Notes: generated by a model not told the origin, from the sequence alone. Numbered from the stretch's first letter, positions 1-9,167 are shown. The stretch: 64,000 bases of DNA from Planctomycetota bacterium (GCA_014584315.1 JACTNA010000035.1:62001-126000); one strand, 5' to 3'. Program-made: numbers and translations.

Positions 1-410
1 GTACGCCGAGACACGAACCGCCCCTCGCGCAGCATCCGCCCGATCTCCTCGTCCTGCGGCGTGACGCCCGCCTGCACGTCCACGGCGAAGAGCACCAGGT
101 CCGCGCTCGCCACCGCCTCACCGATCTGCCTCTCGATCTCCGGCGTCAGACGCGACAGGTCCTCGCCCACCTCGTCGTAGCGCGCCCCCTCGGCCGCGTA
201 CACGCCGTAGCCGCCCGTATCGACGAACTCGACCGCCCGCGCCGGCTCCGACCCGTCGGGCGAGGGCAGGTCCACCACCACGCTGACGCGGTCGCGCGTC
301 ACGCCCGGCGTCGGGTCCACGATCGACACCTTGGCCCCCGCGATCATGTTTAGCAGGGAACTCTTTCCGACGTTCGGGCGACCCACGATGGCGATCCGCG
401 GCACAGGCAT
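1..410 (-). CDS. der: Ribosome-assembly GTPase Der (EngA), N-terminal part, cut by window edge
   Basis: The 136 visible codons read leftwards from an ATG at 410; the C-terminal part lies outside the window. The P-loop GRPNVGKS is at residues 10-17, followed by a switch I region and the G3 motif DTGG, which matches the first of the two tandem GTPase domains of Der. The family is an essential GTPase that binds the 50S subunit and acts in its assembly. The start is supported by the immediate P-loop and by a -10-like TACGAT only 5 bp upstream, so the mRNA is probably leaderless. The second G domain and the KH-like domain cannot be checked here. Confidence 0.9.
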   Translation of the reverse strand, partial: MPVPRIAIVGRPNVGKSSLLNMIAGAKVSIVDPTPGVTRDRVSVVVDLPSPDGSEPARAVEFVDTGGYGVYAAEGARYDEVGEDLSRLTPEIERQIGEAVASADLVLFAVDVQAGVTPQDEEIGRMLREGRFVSRR

Positions 411-415
411 GACCA

Positions 416-421
416 ATCGTA
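416..421 (-). promoter_or_regulatory. -10 box of der (leaderless type)
   Basis: TACGAT on the minus strand ends 5 bp before the der ATG. Transcription would start at or within a few bases of the start codon. The same arrangement recurs at about a dozen genes in this window. Confidence 0.5.
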
Positions 422-494
422 GGGATGGTCTCCGCGCCCCACGCTCCCCACCCACCGACCGCGCAACATCGCCCTTCCGCTGTCCGTGCCCAAA

Positions 495-540
495 GCCCGC
501 AAGGCGGGCGCAGGTCATGTGCCACGGGCGCAGCCCGTGG
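495..540. repeat. Two adjacent short hairpins between der and the esterase gene
   Basis: GCCCGC-aag-GCGGGC (495-509) and CCACGGG-cgcag-CCCGTGG (522-540) are perfect inverted repeats in the 232-bp gap between the divergently transcribed der and the next gene. They resemble the palindromic elements seen elsewhere in the window in being extragenic and GC-rich, but their sequences differ. They are not at a gene end, so a terminator role is not obvious. Confidence 0.55.
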
Positions 541-642
541 ATGTCGGCGCCACAACACCCTCGAAGCCCCCGAATCGGGCGAAGGAACCCGCCCCCGCCA
601 ACGAATCCGGGCGGCGCGCATTCCGTATCATCATCCAAGCCG

Positions 643-1962
643 ATGCATCTCCATCGTCTCATCTCGCTCGCCGTCGCGCTCGTCGCGCCGGCCGCGCACG
701 CCCAACCCGACCTCCTCGCCGGGCAGACCGTCCCCATCCGCTCCATCGACCCGGGCGACGACGACTTCGCCGACCTCGAACCCCTCATCCCGCTCATCGG
801 CGACGCCCGCGTCGTGCAACTGGGCGAGCAGACCCACGGCGACGGGGCGGCCTTCCTCGCCAAGGCCCGGCTGGTCAGGTTCCTCCACGAGCGCATGGGC
901 TTCGACGTCATCGTCTGGGAGTCCGGGATGTTCGACTGCCGCGTCGTGGACGAGCGGCTCCGCGCCCGCGAGCCGACCATGGAGGCCCACGCGCACGGCG
1001 TCTTCGGCATCTGGCGGTTCAGCGCGCAGGTCCGCCCGCTGCTCGACTACATCGCGGAATCGCACACGACCGACCGCCCCATCGCCACCGCCGGCATGGA
1101 CACGCAGTTCACGTCCGACCACGGCACGGGCGAATGGGCGAAGCGCGTGCGCGCGCACTTCGACGATGCCGGCGCGCCGCTCTCACCGGATGCCGACGCC
1201 GCACTGCGCTTCTTCGCCGCCGGCTCGAACGCCGGCCGGGCGGTCATCGACGGCGAGATCGAGTCCGACACGAAGCGCGGCCTCGAGGCGCTCGCCATGG
1301 ACGCCGCCGCGTCGCGCCCGGCCCGCGTCGCCCGCCACGGCGAACTCGAGGCCGAATTCTTCGCCCGCGTCATCGACGACATGCGCGAGTGGGTGCGCTT
1401 CGCGGAATCGAACGTGCGCGGCGCACCGCTGAACAACATCCGCGACGCCCGCATGGGCGACAACCTCGCCTGGCTCGCCGACGAGTATTTCAGTGGCCGC
1501 AGGCTCATCGTCTGGGAGGCGACCATGCACGCCGTCCACCGCGCCTCTGAGATCGAGACGGGGCTTCCCTTCACCTACGACGGCATCGTCACCGCGGGCG
1601 AGCGGGCGCGAGAGACGCTCGGCGATGCTCTCTTCACCGTGGGCTTCACCGCCGCGCGCGGCCGCGCCGCACGGCTCGGCATGAACCCCGTGGCGCTCGA
1701 CCCCCCCGCCGAAGGCTCGCTCGAAGCCGCCGCCCTCGCCACGGGCCGCCGGTTCCTCTGGATCGACTTCCGCTCCGCGCCCGCGGGCCACCCGCTGCGC
1801 ACACGCCTGGTCGCCCGCCCGCTCGGCTACGCCCCCATGATCGCCGTCTGGCCCGACCAGATGGACGCCATGCTCTACACCGAAGAGATGTTCCCCAGCA
1901 CGACAGGCCCGATGCACGCCGCGACCGACCGCCTGCGCGACGACGCGTTCGACAACGACTGA
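643..1962 (+). CDS. Secreted erythromycin esterase family protein
   Basis: The 439-residue protein starts with a clear signal peptide (residues 1-20, cut after AHA). It carries the family motif GEQTHG at residues 61-66 with E62 and H65, followed by VIVWESGMFDC and later WEATMHAVH, which fit the metal-independent hydrolase core of erythromycin esterase (EreA/B-like) proteins. Known members hydrolyse the macrolide lactone, but most environmental members have unknown substrates, so macrolide resistance is not implied. The ATG at 643 was chosen because it opens directly into the signal peptide. An in-frame upstream extension runs back into the der promoter and is poor coding sequence. The gene appears monocistronic. 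Confidence 0.8.
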   Translation: MHLHRLISLAVALVAPAAHAQPDLLAGQTVPIRSIDPGDDDFADLEPLIPLIGDARVVQLGEQTHGDGAAFLAKARLVRFLHERMGFDVIVWESGMFDCRVVDERLRAREPTMEAHAHGVFGIWRFSAQVRPLLDYIAESHTTDRPIATAGMDTQFTSDHGTGEWAKRVRAHFDDAGAPLSPDADAALRFFAAGSNAGRAVIDGEIESDTKRGLEALAMDAAASRPARVARHGELEAEFFARVIDDMREWVRFAESNVRGAPLNNIRDARMGDNLAWLADEYFSGRRLIVWEATMHAVHRASEIETGLPFTYDGIVTAGERARETLGDALFTVGFTAARGRAARLGMNPVALDPPAEGSLEAAALATGRRFLWIDFRSAPAGHPLRTRLVARPLGYAPMIAVWPDQMDAMLYTEEMFPSTTGPMHAATDRLRDDAFDND

Positions 1963-2038
1963 CCGCCCGCGCCCCGACGACGGTTCTCGTTCGACGCCGC
2001 GCGTTCTCGGCGCGCGCAGCGGGCGGATCGACCACCTC

Positions 2039-2521
2039 CTACGCGCACACGCAGAACAGCGCGATCCGATGGCCGACTCGCGCCGTGCGCAGTTCGCACC
2101 GTCCCGCGCACCCCGCGTTCAGGCACGTCGCCGGGCCGTTCCGCGGCAGCCGCAGAATGCACGGGGGCAGCGTCAGCCGACCCCCTCCGCTCCCCCCTCC
2201 ACCGCCCGGTGTCGGGATCTTCTTCAACGTGCACCGGCACTCGTACGTGATGCCGCCGTTGGGGTCGGGACGCACGCGCACCGAACACTCCTCGCCCGGA
2301 CCGGGGTTGCACACGAACTGCGCCGTGCCGTTCCCGTTCGGGTCGGGCGTGAACTCCAGCCTCCCCCCGCGTCTCGGAATCCCCTTGGTCGGCTTCGCGT
2401 TCCGAACGACGCGCGTCCATTGGTCCTTCGTGAAATGGACCAGCAGGTCGCCCCGCGGGATCGACGCGCCCAACTCCGCGACGTTCCGAACCACCGGAGC
2501 CTTCGCCGCTCGCTTCGCCAT
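2039..2521 (-). CDS. Hypothetical protein with a cysteine-rich tail
   Basis: This 160-residue protein belongs to no family I recognise. It begins MAKRAAKAPVV with a basic N-terminus and has a middle part with two short beta-like segments (QFVCNPGPGEECSVRV and TYECRCTLKK). It ends in a cysteine-rich stretch, PPCILRLPRNGPATC...GCAGRCELRT...FCVCA. About ten cysteines suggest disulphides or metal binding, yet no signal peptide is visible. The start at 2521 is fixed by an AGGAGG ribosome-binding site 8 bp upstream on the minus strand; a longer in-frame start at 2557 lacks one. It is convergent with the esterase gene and divergent from miaA. Confidence 0.6.
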   Translation of the reverse strand: MAKRAAKAPVVRNVAELGASIPRGDLLVHFTKDQWTRVVRNAKPTKGIPRRGGRLEFTPDPNGNGTAQFVCNPGPGEECSVRVRPDPNGGITYECRCTLKKIPTPGGGGGSGGGRLTLPPCILRLPRNGPATCLNAGCAGRCELRTARVGHRIALFCVCA

Positions 2522-2683
2522 GTTCACACCTCCTGGGTTTGGCCCCCAATCTGCCACGCCATCGATGGCCTGTCAATCTTCGCCGAGCGATCCGACGGCC
2601 GTATCCCCGGCGCGTCGTCTTACTCTCGCGTAACTCAACGCCGCCGGGCGCCACGCCGGATCGATTGTCTCATACCCTCCCTC

Positions 2684-3622
2684 GTGCCCCCCGCCCGCTT
2701 CCCCGTCATCGTCGGTCCCACGGCCTCGGGCAAGTCCGCCCTCGCCGTCGAGGTCGCCCTCGCGCTCGAGGCCCGCGGACTCCCACGCGGCGAGGTTGTT
2801 TCCGCCGACGCCTTTCAGGTCTACCGCGGCATGGACATCGGCACCGCCAAGCCGACGCCGGACGAACGCCGCGGCGTCGCCCACCACCTCATCGACCTCG
2901 TCGAGCCGGACGATCCCGAGCCGTTCACGCTCCGCCGATGGCTCACGGTCGCCAACGAACTCATCGACGGCCTGCGTGCCCGCGGCATCACGCCGGTCGT
3001 CGTCGGGGGCACGCACCTCTATGTCAAAGCCCTGCTCGACGGGCTGTTCGAAGGCCCGGGCGAGGACGCCGGCCTCCGCGCCGAACTCCGGGCCATGGAC
3101 CCGGCGGCGCGCCGGCGCGAACTGGAGCGCACCGACCCCGCCGCGGCCGCCCGCATTCACCCGAACGACGAGCGCCGCACCATCCGCGCGCTCGAGGTCT
3201 ATCGCCTGACGGGCCGCCCGATCAGCGAGCATCAGTCGCAGTGGGACCGTGCGCCGCGCCCGGACGCCCTGCTCGTCGCCCTCGAATGGCCGACGGACCT
3301 GCTCAACCAGCGCATCAACGCCCGCGTCAGAGAGATGATGCGGCGCGGCCTGCTCGACGAAGTCCGCACGCTGGCCCCCCGCCTCGGCCCGCAGGCCCGC
3401 GAAGCCCTTGGGTACAAGCAACTCCTCGCCCACCTCGCAGGCGGGATGACGCTGGACGAGGCGGTCGAAGCGATCAAGATCGAAACCCGTCGATTCGCCA
3501 AGAACCAACGCACCTGGCTGCGTCGATTGCGGGAAACCCCTGGTTCGGCTTGGCTTGACGCCCACGCGCACACGCCCGCGAAGATCGCGCAAACCGTTGT
3601 CAAGACTATGCTTGCGCCGTAA
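2684..3622 (+). CDS. miaA: tRNA dimethylallyltransferase MiaA
   Basis: MiaA transfers a dimethylallyl group to N6 of A37 in tRNAs that read codons starting with U, the first step toward ms2i6A. The 312-residue product from the GTG at 2684 has the usual length. The P-loop GPTASGKS is at residues 11-18, followed by SADAFQVYRGMDIGTAKP (the DSxQxY-type region), then GGTHLY, and finally the C-terminal KNQRTWLRR motif. No ATG gives a sensible N-terminus; the GTG places the P-loop where the family expects it. It sits 201 bp before topA and may be transcribed separately. Confidence 0.9.
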   Translation: MPPARFPVIVGPTASGKSALAVEVALALEARGLPRGEVVSADAFQVYRGMDIGTAKPTPDERRGVAHHLIDLVEPDDPEPFTLRRWLTVANELIDGLRARGITPVVVGGTHLYVKALLDGLFEGPGEDAGLRAELRAMDPAARRRELERTDPAAAARIHPNDERRTIRALEVYRLTGRPISEHQSQWDRAPRPDALLVALEWPTDLLNQRINARVREMMRRGLLDEVRTLAPRLGPQAREALGYKQLLAHLAGGMTLDEAVEAIKIETRRFAKNQRTWLRRLRETPGSAWLDAHAHTPAKIAQTVVKTMLAP

Positions 3623-3823
3623 CAGCCTGCCCCTCGCGATTGCCCCGGTGCCCGGCACCTTTGCAGGCCCCGCGCCCGGGCGTCCGAACAGGAATCTGGG
3701 CGGGCCGCGGGCCGTCCACGCTTGACTCTGCCTCGGGGCTGCCATTCTCTCCCCCCCGAGCGGCCCATCGGTCCCCTGAGGGGAGGACTGAGCCTGGTCG
3801 ACGGGAACCACGCGGAAACCACG

Positions 3824-6565
3824 ATGGCAAAGCGAGCGGCGAGTTCGGGCGGGCGGTCGGGTGCGCGGAGCGGCGCGGGCGCGTCCGGGCGTCGCCGCGG
3901 CTCGGGGCTTGGCTACAAGGCCGGCGACGCCAAGGGCCGGCACGTCGTCATCGTCGAAAGCCCATCGAAGGCGAAGACGATCAACAAGTACCTCGGCCCG
4001 GACTACATCGTCCTCCCGAGCGTCGGGCATGTCCGCGACCTGCCGAGCAAGGCCCCCAAGGGCGACAAGAGTCCCGTCCCCGGCGTGGACCTGAAGAAGA
4101 AGTTCCGCCCGACCTACGAGGTGCTCTCCGGCAAGGAGGGCGTGATCCGCGACCTGAAGGCCGCCGCGAAGGATGCCCGCGCCTCCGGTTGCGACGTCTG
4201 GTTCGCGACCGACCTCGACCGCGAGGGCGAGGCGATCGCCTGGCACCTCGCCGAGGAGCTGGGCATCGACCCGGCGCAGGCCCGTCGCGTGATGTTCGCG
4301 GCGATCACGAAGGCCGAGATCGAACGCGCCTTCCAGCACCCGCACCCGATCGACGTGGACAAGGTGAACGCCCAGCAGGCGCGGCGCATCCTCGACCGCA
4401 TCGTCGGCTACCAGGTCTCGCCGCTGCTGTGGAAGAAAGTCGCCCGGGGCTTGAGCGCGGGGCGCGTGCAGAGCGTCGCCGTGCGCCTCATCGTCGAGCG
4501 CGAGCGGGAGATCAGGGCGTTCGTGCCCGAGGAGTACTGGCAGGTCGAGGGCGTGTTTGCGCTGAGTGAGGATGACGCGCGCCGCCTCGGCCCCGCGTGG
4601 CGCGCCCTGCTGGACGAGCGCGACGCCAAGGGCAACCCCCCCACGGTCAAGGCCCAGAACGCATGGCTCGCCGAGAGCCGTCTGATCCGGGCGGAACTGG
4701 TGGAGGTCGCGGGCGAGAAGTTCGATGTGCGCACCGGTGAAGCGGGCACGGACCTGACGCCCCGCGTGCGGGCCGTCCTCGAGGCCGCGGGTCTGCGGCA
4801 GATCGAGGTCTCGACCGACGAGGACGCCGAAGGGCGCGGGCCGGCGCGCTGGCGGCGCACGGTGCGCGGCACGGCGGACCCCTCGACGCCGTACTCGGTG
4901 GCGGGCGTCGAGACGAAGCGCACGAGCGTGCGCCCGCCCGCCCCGTTCATCACGAGCACGCTGCAGCAGGCGGCGTCGAGCCGGCTGGGGTTCGCGGCGA
5001 GCCGCACGATGCGGGCCGCACAGCAGTTGTACGAGGGCGTCGAGATCCCCGGCGAGGGGCCGGTGGGCCTCATCACCTACATGCGAACGGACTCGACGCA
5101 CCTGGCGGCCGAGGCGGTGGCCGGCGTGCGCGACTACATCTCGCGCACGTTCGGCGGCAGGTACCTGCCGGGCAAGGCGAACGTGTACACCTCGTCGAAC
5201 AAGGCGGCGCAGGAGGCGCACGAGGCGATCCGCCCCGCGTCGCTCGACTACCCGCCGGAGCGGGTGCGGCGCGCGCTCAAACCCGACCTCTTCCGCCTCT
5301 ATGAACTGATCTGGAACCGCTTCGTGGCCTGCCAGATGACGCCGGCGGAGTGGGACTCGACGAGCGTCTCGATCGTGGGTGGAAAGGACGCTTCGAAGCG
5401 ACTGACCTTCCGCGCGACGGGGCGCACGCTCGCGTTCGACGGATTCTACCGCGTGGCGGGGGTGCCGACGGGGAGCGACGAGGCGACGCTGCCGCGCCTG
5501 GCCGAGGGGACCGCGCTGCGTCCCGCGTCGATCGACGCGCTGCAGCGATTCACCAGCCCGCCGGCGCGTTACTCGGAGGCGTCGCTCATCAAGACGATGG
5601 AGGCCGAGGGCATCGGGCGTCCGAGCACCTACGCGGACATCATCGCCAAGATCCAGGACCGCAAGTACGTGGAACTTGTCGGGCGGGCGTTCCACGCGAC
5701 CGACCTGGGCGAGGTGGTGACCGACAAGCTGGTCGAGGCGTTCCCGACCATCATGGACGTCGGCTACACGCGCGAGATGGAGGCGGAACTCGACAAGGTC
5801 GAGGAAGAGCACCTCGACTGGGTGGAGATGCTCCAGCGTTTCTACGGCCCGTTCAGCGAGAGCCTGGAGCGCGCCCACGAGGAACTCTCGCACGCCAAGG
5901 CCGAGGTGCAGCCCGCGCCGCCGGAGTACCGCTGCGAGAAGTGCGGCGCTGGGCTTGTGTACCGATTCGGGCGCAACGGGCGGTTCCTGAGTTGCTCGCG
6001 CTACCCCGAGTGCGAGTACGCCGCGCCGGTGGACCGGCAGGGCCGCCCGCGGACGGCCGAGTACGTGAACGTGCGCTGCCCGAAGACCGGCCGCGCGATG
6101 GTGCGCAAGACGGGCCGGTTCGGGCCCTTCCTGGCGACGCCGCTGGAGAAGGGCGAGAGCCAGGACGTGGGGATGATCCTGAACATCGACAAGAAGGGCC
6201 ACGTGACCGCGCCCGCGCCGCCGCCGCTGCTCACCGACCTGCTCTGCGAGAAGTGCGAGTCGCCGCTGAACCTGCGCGGCGGCATCCGCGGGCCGTGGCT
6301 CGGGTGCTCGCGGTTCCCGAAGTGCCGCGGGCGCGGCAAGTGGGCGGCGTTGCCCGAGGCGCAGCGGGCCGCGCTGGAGAAGGCGCTGGCGGCGCACGAG
6401 AAGGCGCACCCCGTTCCGATCATCCGCACGCTCGACGGCCGCCCGCTGACCGACGAGAAGGGCAAGCCGCTCGCGGACGCGCCGACCGTGGACCAGTTGG
6501 TGCTGGAGGGGGGCGAGGACGAGGCGGAACGCCTGGCGGCGCCGGGACGGGCGGCGGTGGCGTAG
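3824..6565 (+). CDS. topA: DNA topoisomerase I (type IA)
   Basis: TopA relaxes negative supercoils by transient cleavage of one strand. In this 913-residue protein the TOPRIM domain opens with VIVESPSKAKT near residue 42 and has the metal-binding DLDREGE near residues 130-136. The active-site tyrosine is Y419 in ITYMRTDST. The C-terminal region has a complete four-cysteine ribbon starting at C704, a middle repeat that lost its cysteines, and a second complete ribbon starting at C808. A Lys/Arg/Ser/Gly-rich N-terminal extension of about 35 residues precedes TOPRIM. ATG 3824 was chosen because the upstream in-frame extension is not conserved-looking. Confidence 0.95.
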   Translation: MAKRAASSGGRSGARSGAGASGRRRGSGLGYKAGDAKGRHVVIVESPSKAKTINKYLGPDYIVLPSVGHVRDLPSKAPKGDKSPVPGVDLKKKFRPTYEVLSGKEGVIRDLKAAAKDARASGCDVWFATDLDREGEAIAWHLAEELGIDPAQARRVMFAAITKAEIERAFQHPHPIDVDKVNAQQARRILDRIVGYQVSPLLWKKVARGLSAGRVQSVAVRLIVEREREIRAFVPEEYWQVEGVFALSEDDARRLGPAWRALLDERDAKGNPPTVKAQNAWLAESRLIRAELVEVAGEKFDVRTGEAGTDLTPRVRAVLEAAGLRQIEVSTDEDAEGRGPARWRRTVRGTADPSTPYSVAGVETKRTSVRPPAPFITSTLQQAASSRLGFAASRTMRAAQQLYEGVEIPGEGPVGLITYMRTDSTHLAAEAVAGVRDYISRTFGGRYLPGKANVYTSSNKAAQEAHEAIRPASLDYPPERVRRALKPDLFRLYELIWNRFVACQMTPAEWDSTSVSIVGGKDASKRLTFRATGRTLAFDGFYRVAGVPTGSDEATLPRLAEGTALRPASIDALQRFTSPPARYSEASLIKTMEAEGIGRPSTYADIIAKIQDRKYVELVGRAFHATDLGEVVTDKLVEAFPTIMDVGYTREMEAELDKVEEEHLDWVEMLQRFYGPFSESLERAHEELSHAKAEVQPAPPEYRCEKCGAGLVYRFGRNGRFLSCSRYPECEYAAPVDRQGRPRTAEYVNVRCPKTGRAMVRKTGRFGPFLATPLEKGESQDVGMILNIDKKGHVTAPAPPPLLTDLLCEKCESPLNLRGGIRGPWLGCSRFPKCRGRGKWAALPEAQRAALEKALAAHEKAHPVPIIRTLDGRPLTDEKGKPLADAPTVDQLVLEGGEDEAERLAAPGRAAVA

Positions 6566-6611
6566 GGCGTGCCCGATCGACTCCGCCCGCCGCGGCACGC
6601 CCCTACCGATC

Positions 6612-6617
6612 TACAAT
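6612..6617 (+). promoter_or_regulatory. -10 box of the PIN gene
   Basis: TACAAT ends 9 bp before the ATG at 6627, leaving little or no 5' leader. No matching -35 is obvious. Confidence 0.5.
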
Positions 6618-6626
6618 CGAGCCGTC

Positions 6627-7106
6627 ATGCGGACGGCATACGTCGAAACGACGATCCCGAGTTTCTTCGCGGAAACCCGCGAGACAGCGGCCGCGACCGC
6701 CTGGCGCGACGCGACGCGCCAGTGGTGGCCGCTCGCGATGCGGCGCTACCGACTCGTCACATCCCGGTTTGTGCTTGACGAGTTGTACGAGGCGCCCGAG
6801 CCGAAGCGATCGTCGGGACTGCGACTTCTTCGCGATGTCGAGATTCTCGATGAGCCGGCCGAGTTGGCGGACGTCGTATCCTTCTACATCGACCATCGAC
6901 TCATGCCCGCCGACGCGACGGGGGACGCGGTGCATCTTGCGATCGCGTCGCTGGCCAGGGTCGATTTCCTGGTGACCTGGAACCTCCGCCATCTCGCAAA
7001 CGCCAACAAGTTCCGGCACGTCGAAGTTCTCAACGCGCGGCTCGGACTTCCCACGCCGCTCATGGTGACCCCCTACGCCCTGCTCGCGGAGGACCCCGAT
7101 GATTGA
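6627..7106 (+). CDS. PIN-domain protein, VapC-like toxin candidate
   Basis: The 159-residue protein starts YVETTIPSFF (residues 5-14), the typical beta1 region of PIN ribonucleases with the first acidic residue as E7 rather than the usual D. It continues with SRFVLDELYEA (second acidic site) and ATGDAVHLAIASL (third acidic site, D near 112). PIN toxins cleave RNA in a Mg-dependent way. The gene overlaps the following small gene by 8 bp, so translation is coupled and the pair behaves like a type II toxin-antitoxin module, although here the toxin-like gene comes first. Base composition is a little less GC-extreme than topA, consistent with mobility. Confidence 0.75.
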   Translation: MRTAYVETTIPSFFAETRETAAATAWRDATRQWWPLAMRRYRLVTSRFVLDELYEAPEPKRSSGLRLLRDVEILDEPAELADVVSFYIDHRLMPADATGDAVHLAIASLARVDFLVTWNLRHLANANKFRHVEVLNARLGLPTPLMVTPYALLAEDPDD

Positions 7107-7302
7107 AAGACCAGGCGCCACGCCCGAAGCCCCGTCTCGATGGAGTGACCCGACCGTCGAGGAGGTCCGTCGAATCCGATCCCGCCTCTGGCAACGGGCC
7201 GACTGCGACGTCCGGCGCTACATCGAGCAAACACGAGAGCGTGTACGCGCCGCGACGCGGGTCGAGCAGCGTCCCGAACCGAACTCCGGCCGGCCCGCAT
7301 AG
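7099..7302 (+). CDS. Small partner of the PIN protein, possible antitoxin
   Basis: This 67-residue protein contains DPTVEEVRRIRSRLWQRA followed by a helix ending in an EQTR segment. This resembles short proteins often encoded just after PIN genes, with the pattern DPIVEEVRxxR. It overlaps the PIN gene by 8 bp at its ATG. It has no recognisable DNA-binding fold, so whether it neutralises the toxin directly or represses the promoter is unknown. It could also be an accessory protein with no antitoxin role. Confidence 0.6.
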   Translation: MIERPGATPEAPSRWSDPTVEEVRRIRSRLWQRADCDVRRYIEQTRERVRAATRVEQRPEPNSGRPA

Positions 7303-7312
7303 CCGGTATCTC

Positions 7313-7528
7313 GTGGATTGCTCGTGCGGGACCCACGCCGTGCTCTCTCGCGCACCGCTCTCGGGACTCATGCAGGGTACTACCCGCCCGCAACACGCAC
7401 GGATTGCAGTGGTTGTGGGGCCGAGGGGATACACAGCCACACCGCCCGCGCCCGCCGAAAAGGGGCATCGGTACTTCCGCGCGTGCGAATCGTGCGGGAA
7501 GAGCGTGTGCATCTGGATCGAGCAGTGA
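7313..7528 (+). CDS. Possible small zinc-ribbon-like protein
   Basis: A 71-codon frame from a GTG at 7313 encodes DCSCG near the start and RACESCGKSVCIWIEQ at the end, so two cysteine pairs about 50 residues apart could bind one zinc. No ribosome-binding site is visible. Third codon positions are less GC-biased than in neighbours, and the frame continues upstream inside the preceding gene. It may be real, a remnant, or chance. It fills the otherwise empty 297-bp gap before the EF-hand gene. Confidence 0.25.
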   Translation: MDCSCGTHAVLSRAPLSGLMQGTTRPQHARIAVVVGPRGYTATPPAPAEKGHRYFRACESCGKSVCIWIEQ

Positions 7529-7599
7529 AACCGCGGCGGCCCCCGGAGGAAGAAGGTCTGGGGGTGTCGGGCCGCTGACGGGGCGACCGGAGGTGCATC

Positions 7600-8997
7600 A
7601 TGCGGGTCTTGGCCGTGGTCGGGGGGGTGTGCCTGGTGATCGCCGCCGGGGCCGTGTGGCTCGTCGCGTCGCGCGGCGGGGGCGGTTCGGGCGCGGACGC
7701 GACCGAGGGGGTCGCGGGCCGCGGGGCTGCCGCTGCGAGCGGGGGCGGAGTCGCCTCGGGCGATGACGCCGGCCGGGCCGCCGAACGCGAGCGCGTGCTC
7801 GCGGAGTTGCGGGCCGAGTTGAGCCGGGCCGCGCCGGTCGCGGGACGGACGGACGATCAGCGGCTGGCGGACGCGCAGGCCTGGGTGCGTGCGAACCGCC
7901 CGGCCGACCGGCCCTACAACGACCTCGAAGCGACCATGCTCGCCCTCATGGAGGCCGCGTTCGACGGCGAGGAGCGGTCGGCCGCGTGGCTGATGAACAC
8001 CTCGCTCATCGAGATCGAGATCGCGCGGGCGCTGGACGCGGACGCCGACGGCATGGTCTCCGACGAAGAGGTGCGGGCCTTCATCGAGAGCGGGCTGAGC
8101 ATGATGAACCCGATGGAGCACCCGTACCTCGCGGCGTTGTTCGACCAGGACGGCGACGGCGTGCTCAGCCCCGGCGAGTTCGAGGCCGTCGGCGCGGCGC
8201 GCGTGATGGAGGGCGCGCTCGCCGGCGCGATGCAGCGCGCCCAGATCGACGCCTGGGACACGGACAACGACGGCTTTGTGAGCGACGCCGAGCGCGAGGC
8301 CGGGCTGCGGGCCGCTGACGGGCGGATCAGGCTGCACCCGGACGGGCGCGTCGAGTTCGTGAGCGACCCGACGGGGGTGGACCCCGCCGAGCAGGCCGCC
8401 GTGCGGGCTGAACTCGCCGAGCGGTTCGGCGAGGACTACGTGAAGACGCTCGATACCCACTGGGAGATGATGCGCACCCAGGCGCTCGTGATGCCGCTGC
8501 TCGACGGCATGCGCGTGGACGACTTCAGCCGCGAGGAGTTGCAGGCCATCGTGATGCGCGACATGCCGCAGATGCCCGACTCGCGCGAGTTCTCGGCGGA
8601 CGGGAGCGGGAACCTGACGCAGGAGGAGTTCGCGGTCTACCAGGGCGCGTTGGAGGAATACAACGCCGCGCTCCGCGAGTGGAGCGCGAAACAGACGGCC
8701 CTCGCGCTGCGCGAGCAGTTCGAGCACGCTCGCCGCCGGGGCGACCTCGACGGCGACGGGCGCATCTCCCCCGACGAGTGGGAACGCCGCATCGACACGC
8801 TGCTCGACGCGCGGGAGGAACGGCTCATGCTCCGCGTGCTGGACCTCGACGCCAACGGGTGGGTGGGCGCGCACGAGATCGCCCGCTACCTCGACTGGTA
8901 CCGCGCCGGGAGCCTGCGGGCGGACGCCAACTTCGACGGCACGATCGACGCCCGCGACCTCGAGATGGTGACGCGGTACGTCCAGACGAGGAAGTAG
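7600..8997 (+). CDS. Membrane-anchored protein with multiple EF-hand calcium loops
   Basis: The 465-residue protein has an N-terminal membrane segment or uncleaved signal (residues 3-25) and a Gly/Ala-rich linker. It then carries about seven EF-hand-like loops: DADADGMVSDEE, DQDGDGVLSPGE, DTDNDGFVSDAE, a degenerate ADGSGNLTQEE, DLDGDGRISPDE, DLDANGWVGAHE and DANFDGTIDARD. Such proteins bind calcium outside the cytoplasm; the partner is unknown. The start is fixed by GGAGG 6 bp before ATG 7600. It is common in Planctomycetota to see EF-hand and dockerin-like loops in secreted proteins, and two dockerin-like proteins also occur in this window. Confidence 0.75.
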   Translation: MRVLAVVGGVCLVIAAGAVWLVASRGGGGSGADATEGVAGRGAAAASGGGVASGDDAGRAAERERVLAELRAELSRAAPVAGRTDDQRLADAQAWVRANRPADRPYNDLEATMLALMEAAFDGEERSAAWLMNTSLIEIEIARALDADADGMVSDEEVRAFIESGLSMMNPMEHPYLAALFDQDGDGVLSPGEFEAVGAARVMEGALAGAMQRAQIDAWDTDNDGFVSDAEREAGLRAADGRIRLHPDGRVEFVSDPTGVDPAEQAAVRAELAERFGEDYVKTLDTHWEMMRTQALVMPLLDGMRVDDFSREELQAIVMRDMPQMPDSREFSADGSGNLTQEEFAVYQGALEEYNAALREWSAKQTALALREQFEHARRRGDLDGDGRISPDEWERRIDTLLDAREERLMLRVLDLDANGWVGAHEIARYLDWYRAGSLRADANFDGTIDARDLEMVTRYVQTRK

Positions 8998-9075
8998 GCG
9001 TGCGAGGGGTGCGATGGCCCCGGAGGGATCGCCTTGTGGATCGCTCCCAAGTAGCCGATGGATTCTCGGCAGTAC

Positions 9076-9120
9076 ACCCGCCGGGCCTCTGCATTCGCAC
9101 GCTCACTTCGGCGGGTTTTT
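9076..9120 (+). terminator. Possible terminator after the EF-hand gene
   Basis: ACCCGCC (9076-9082) can pair with GGCGGGT (9110-9116), followed by TTTTT. The loop of 27 nt is long, so this is a moderate candidate only. Confidence 0.35.
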
Positions 9121-9161
9121 CGTTGTGACCTGCGCCGAGCGTCCCGCCGGAGTCAGGGCCG

Positions 9162-9167
9162 TACACT
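9162..9167 (+). promoter_or_regulatory. -10 box of the ABC-2 permease gene
   Basis: TACACT ends exactly 6 bp before ATG 9174, which would put the transcription start on or next to the A of the start codon. Confidence 0.5.

Noticed and set aside
2573-6598. 1341-codon open frame opposite miaA and topA
   Set aside because: It is antisense to two well-recognised genes and only reflects high GC content; it has no domain and an Arg/Val/Leu-biased composition.
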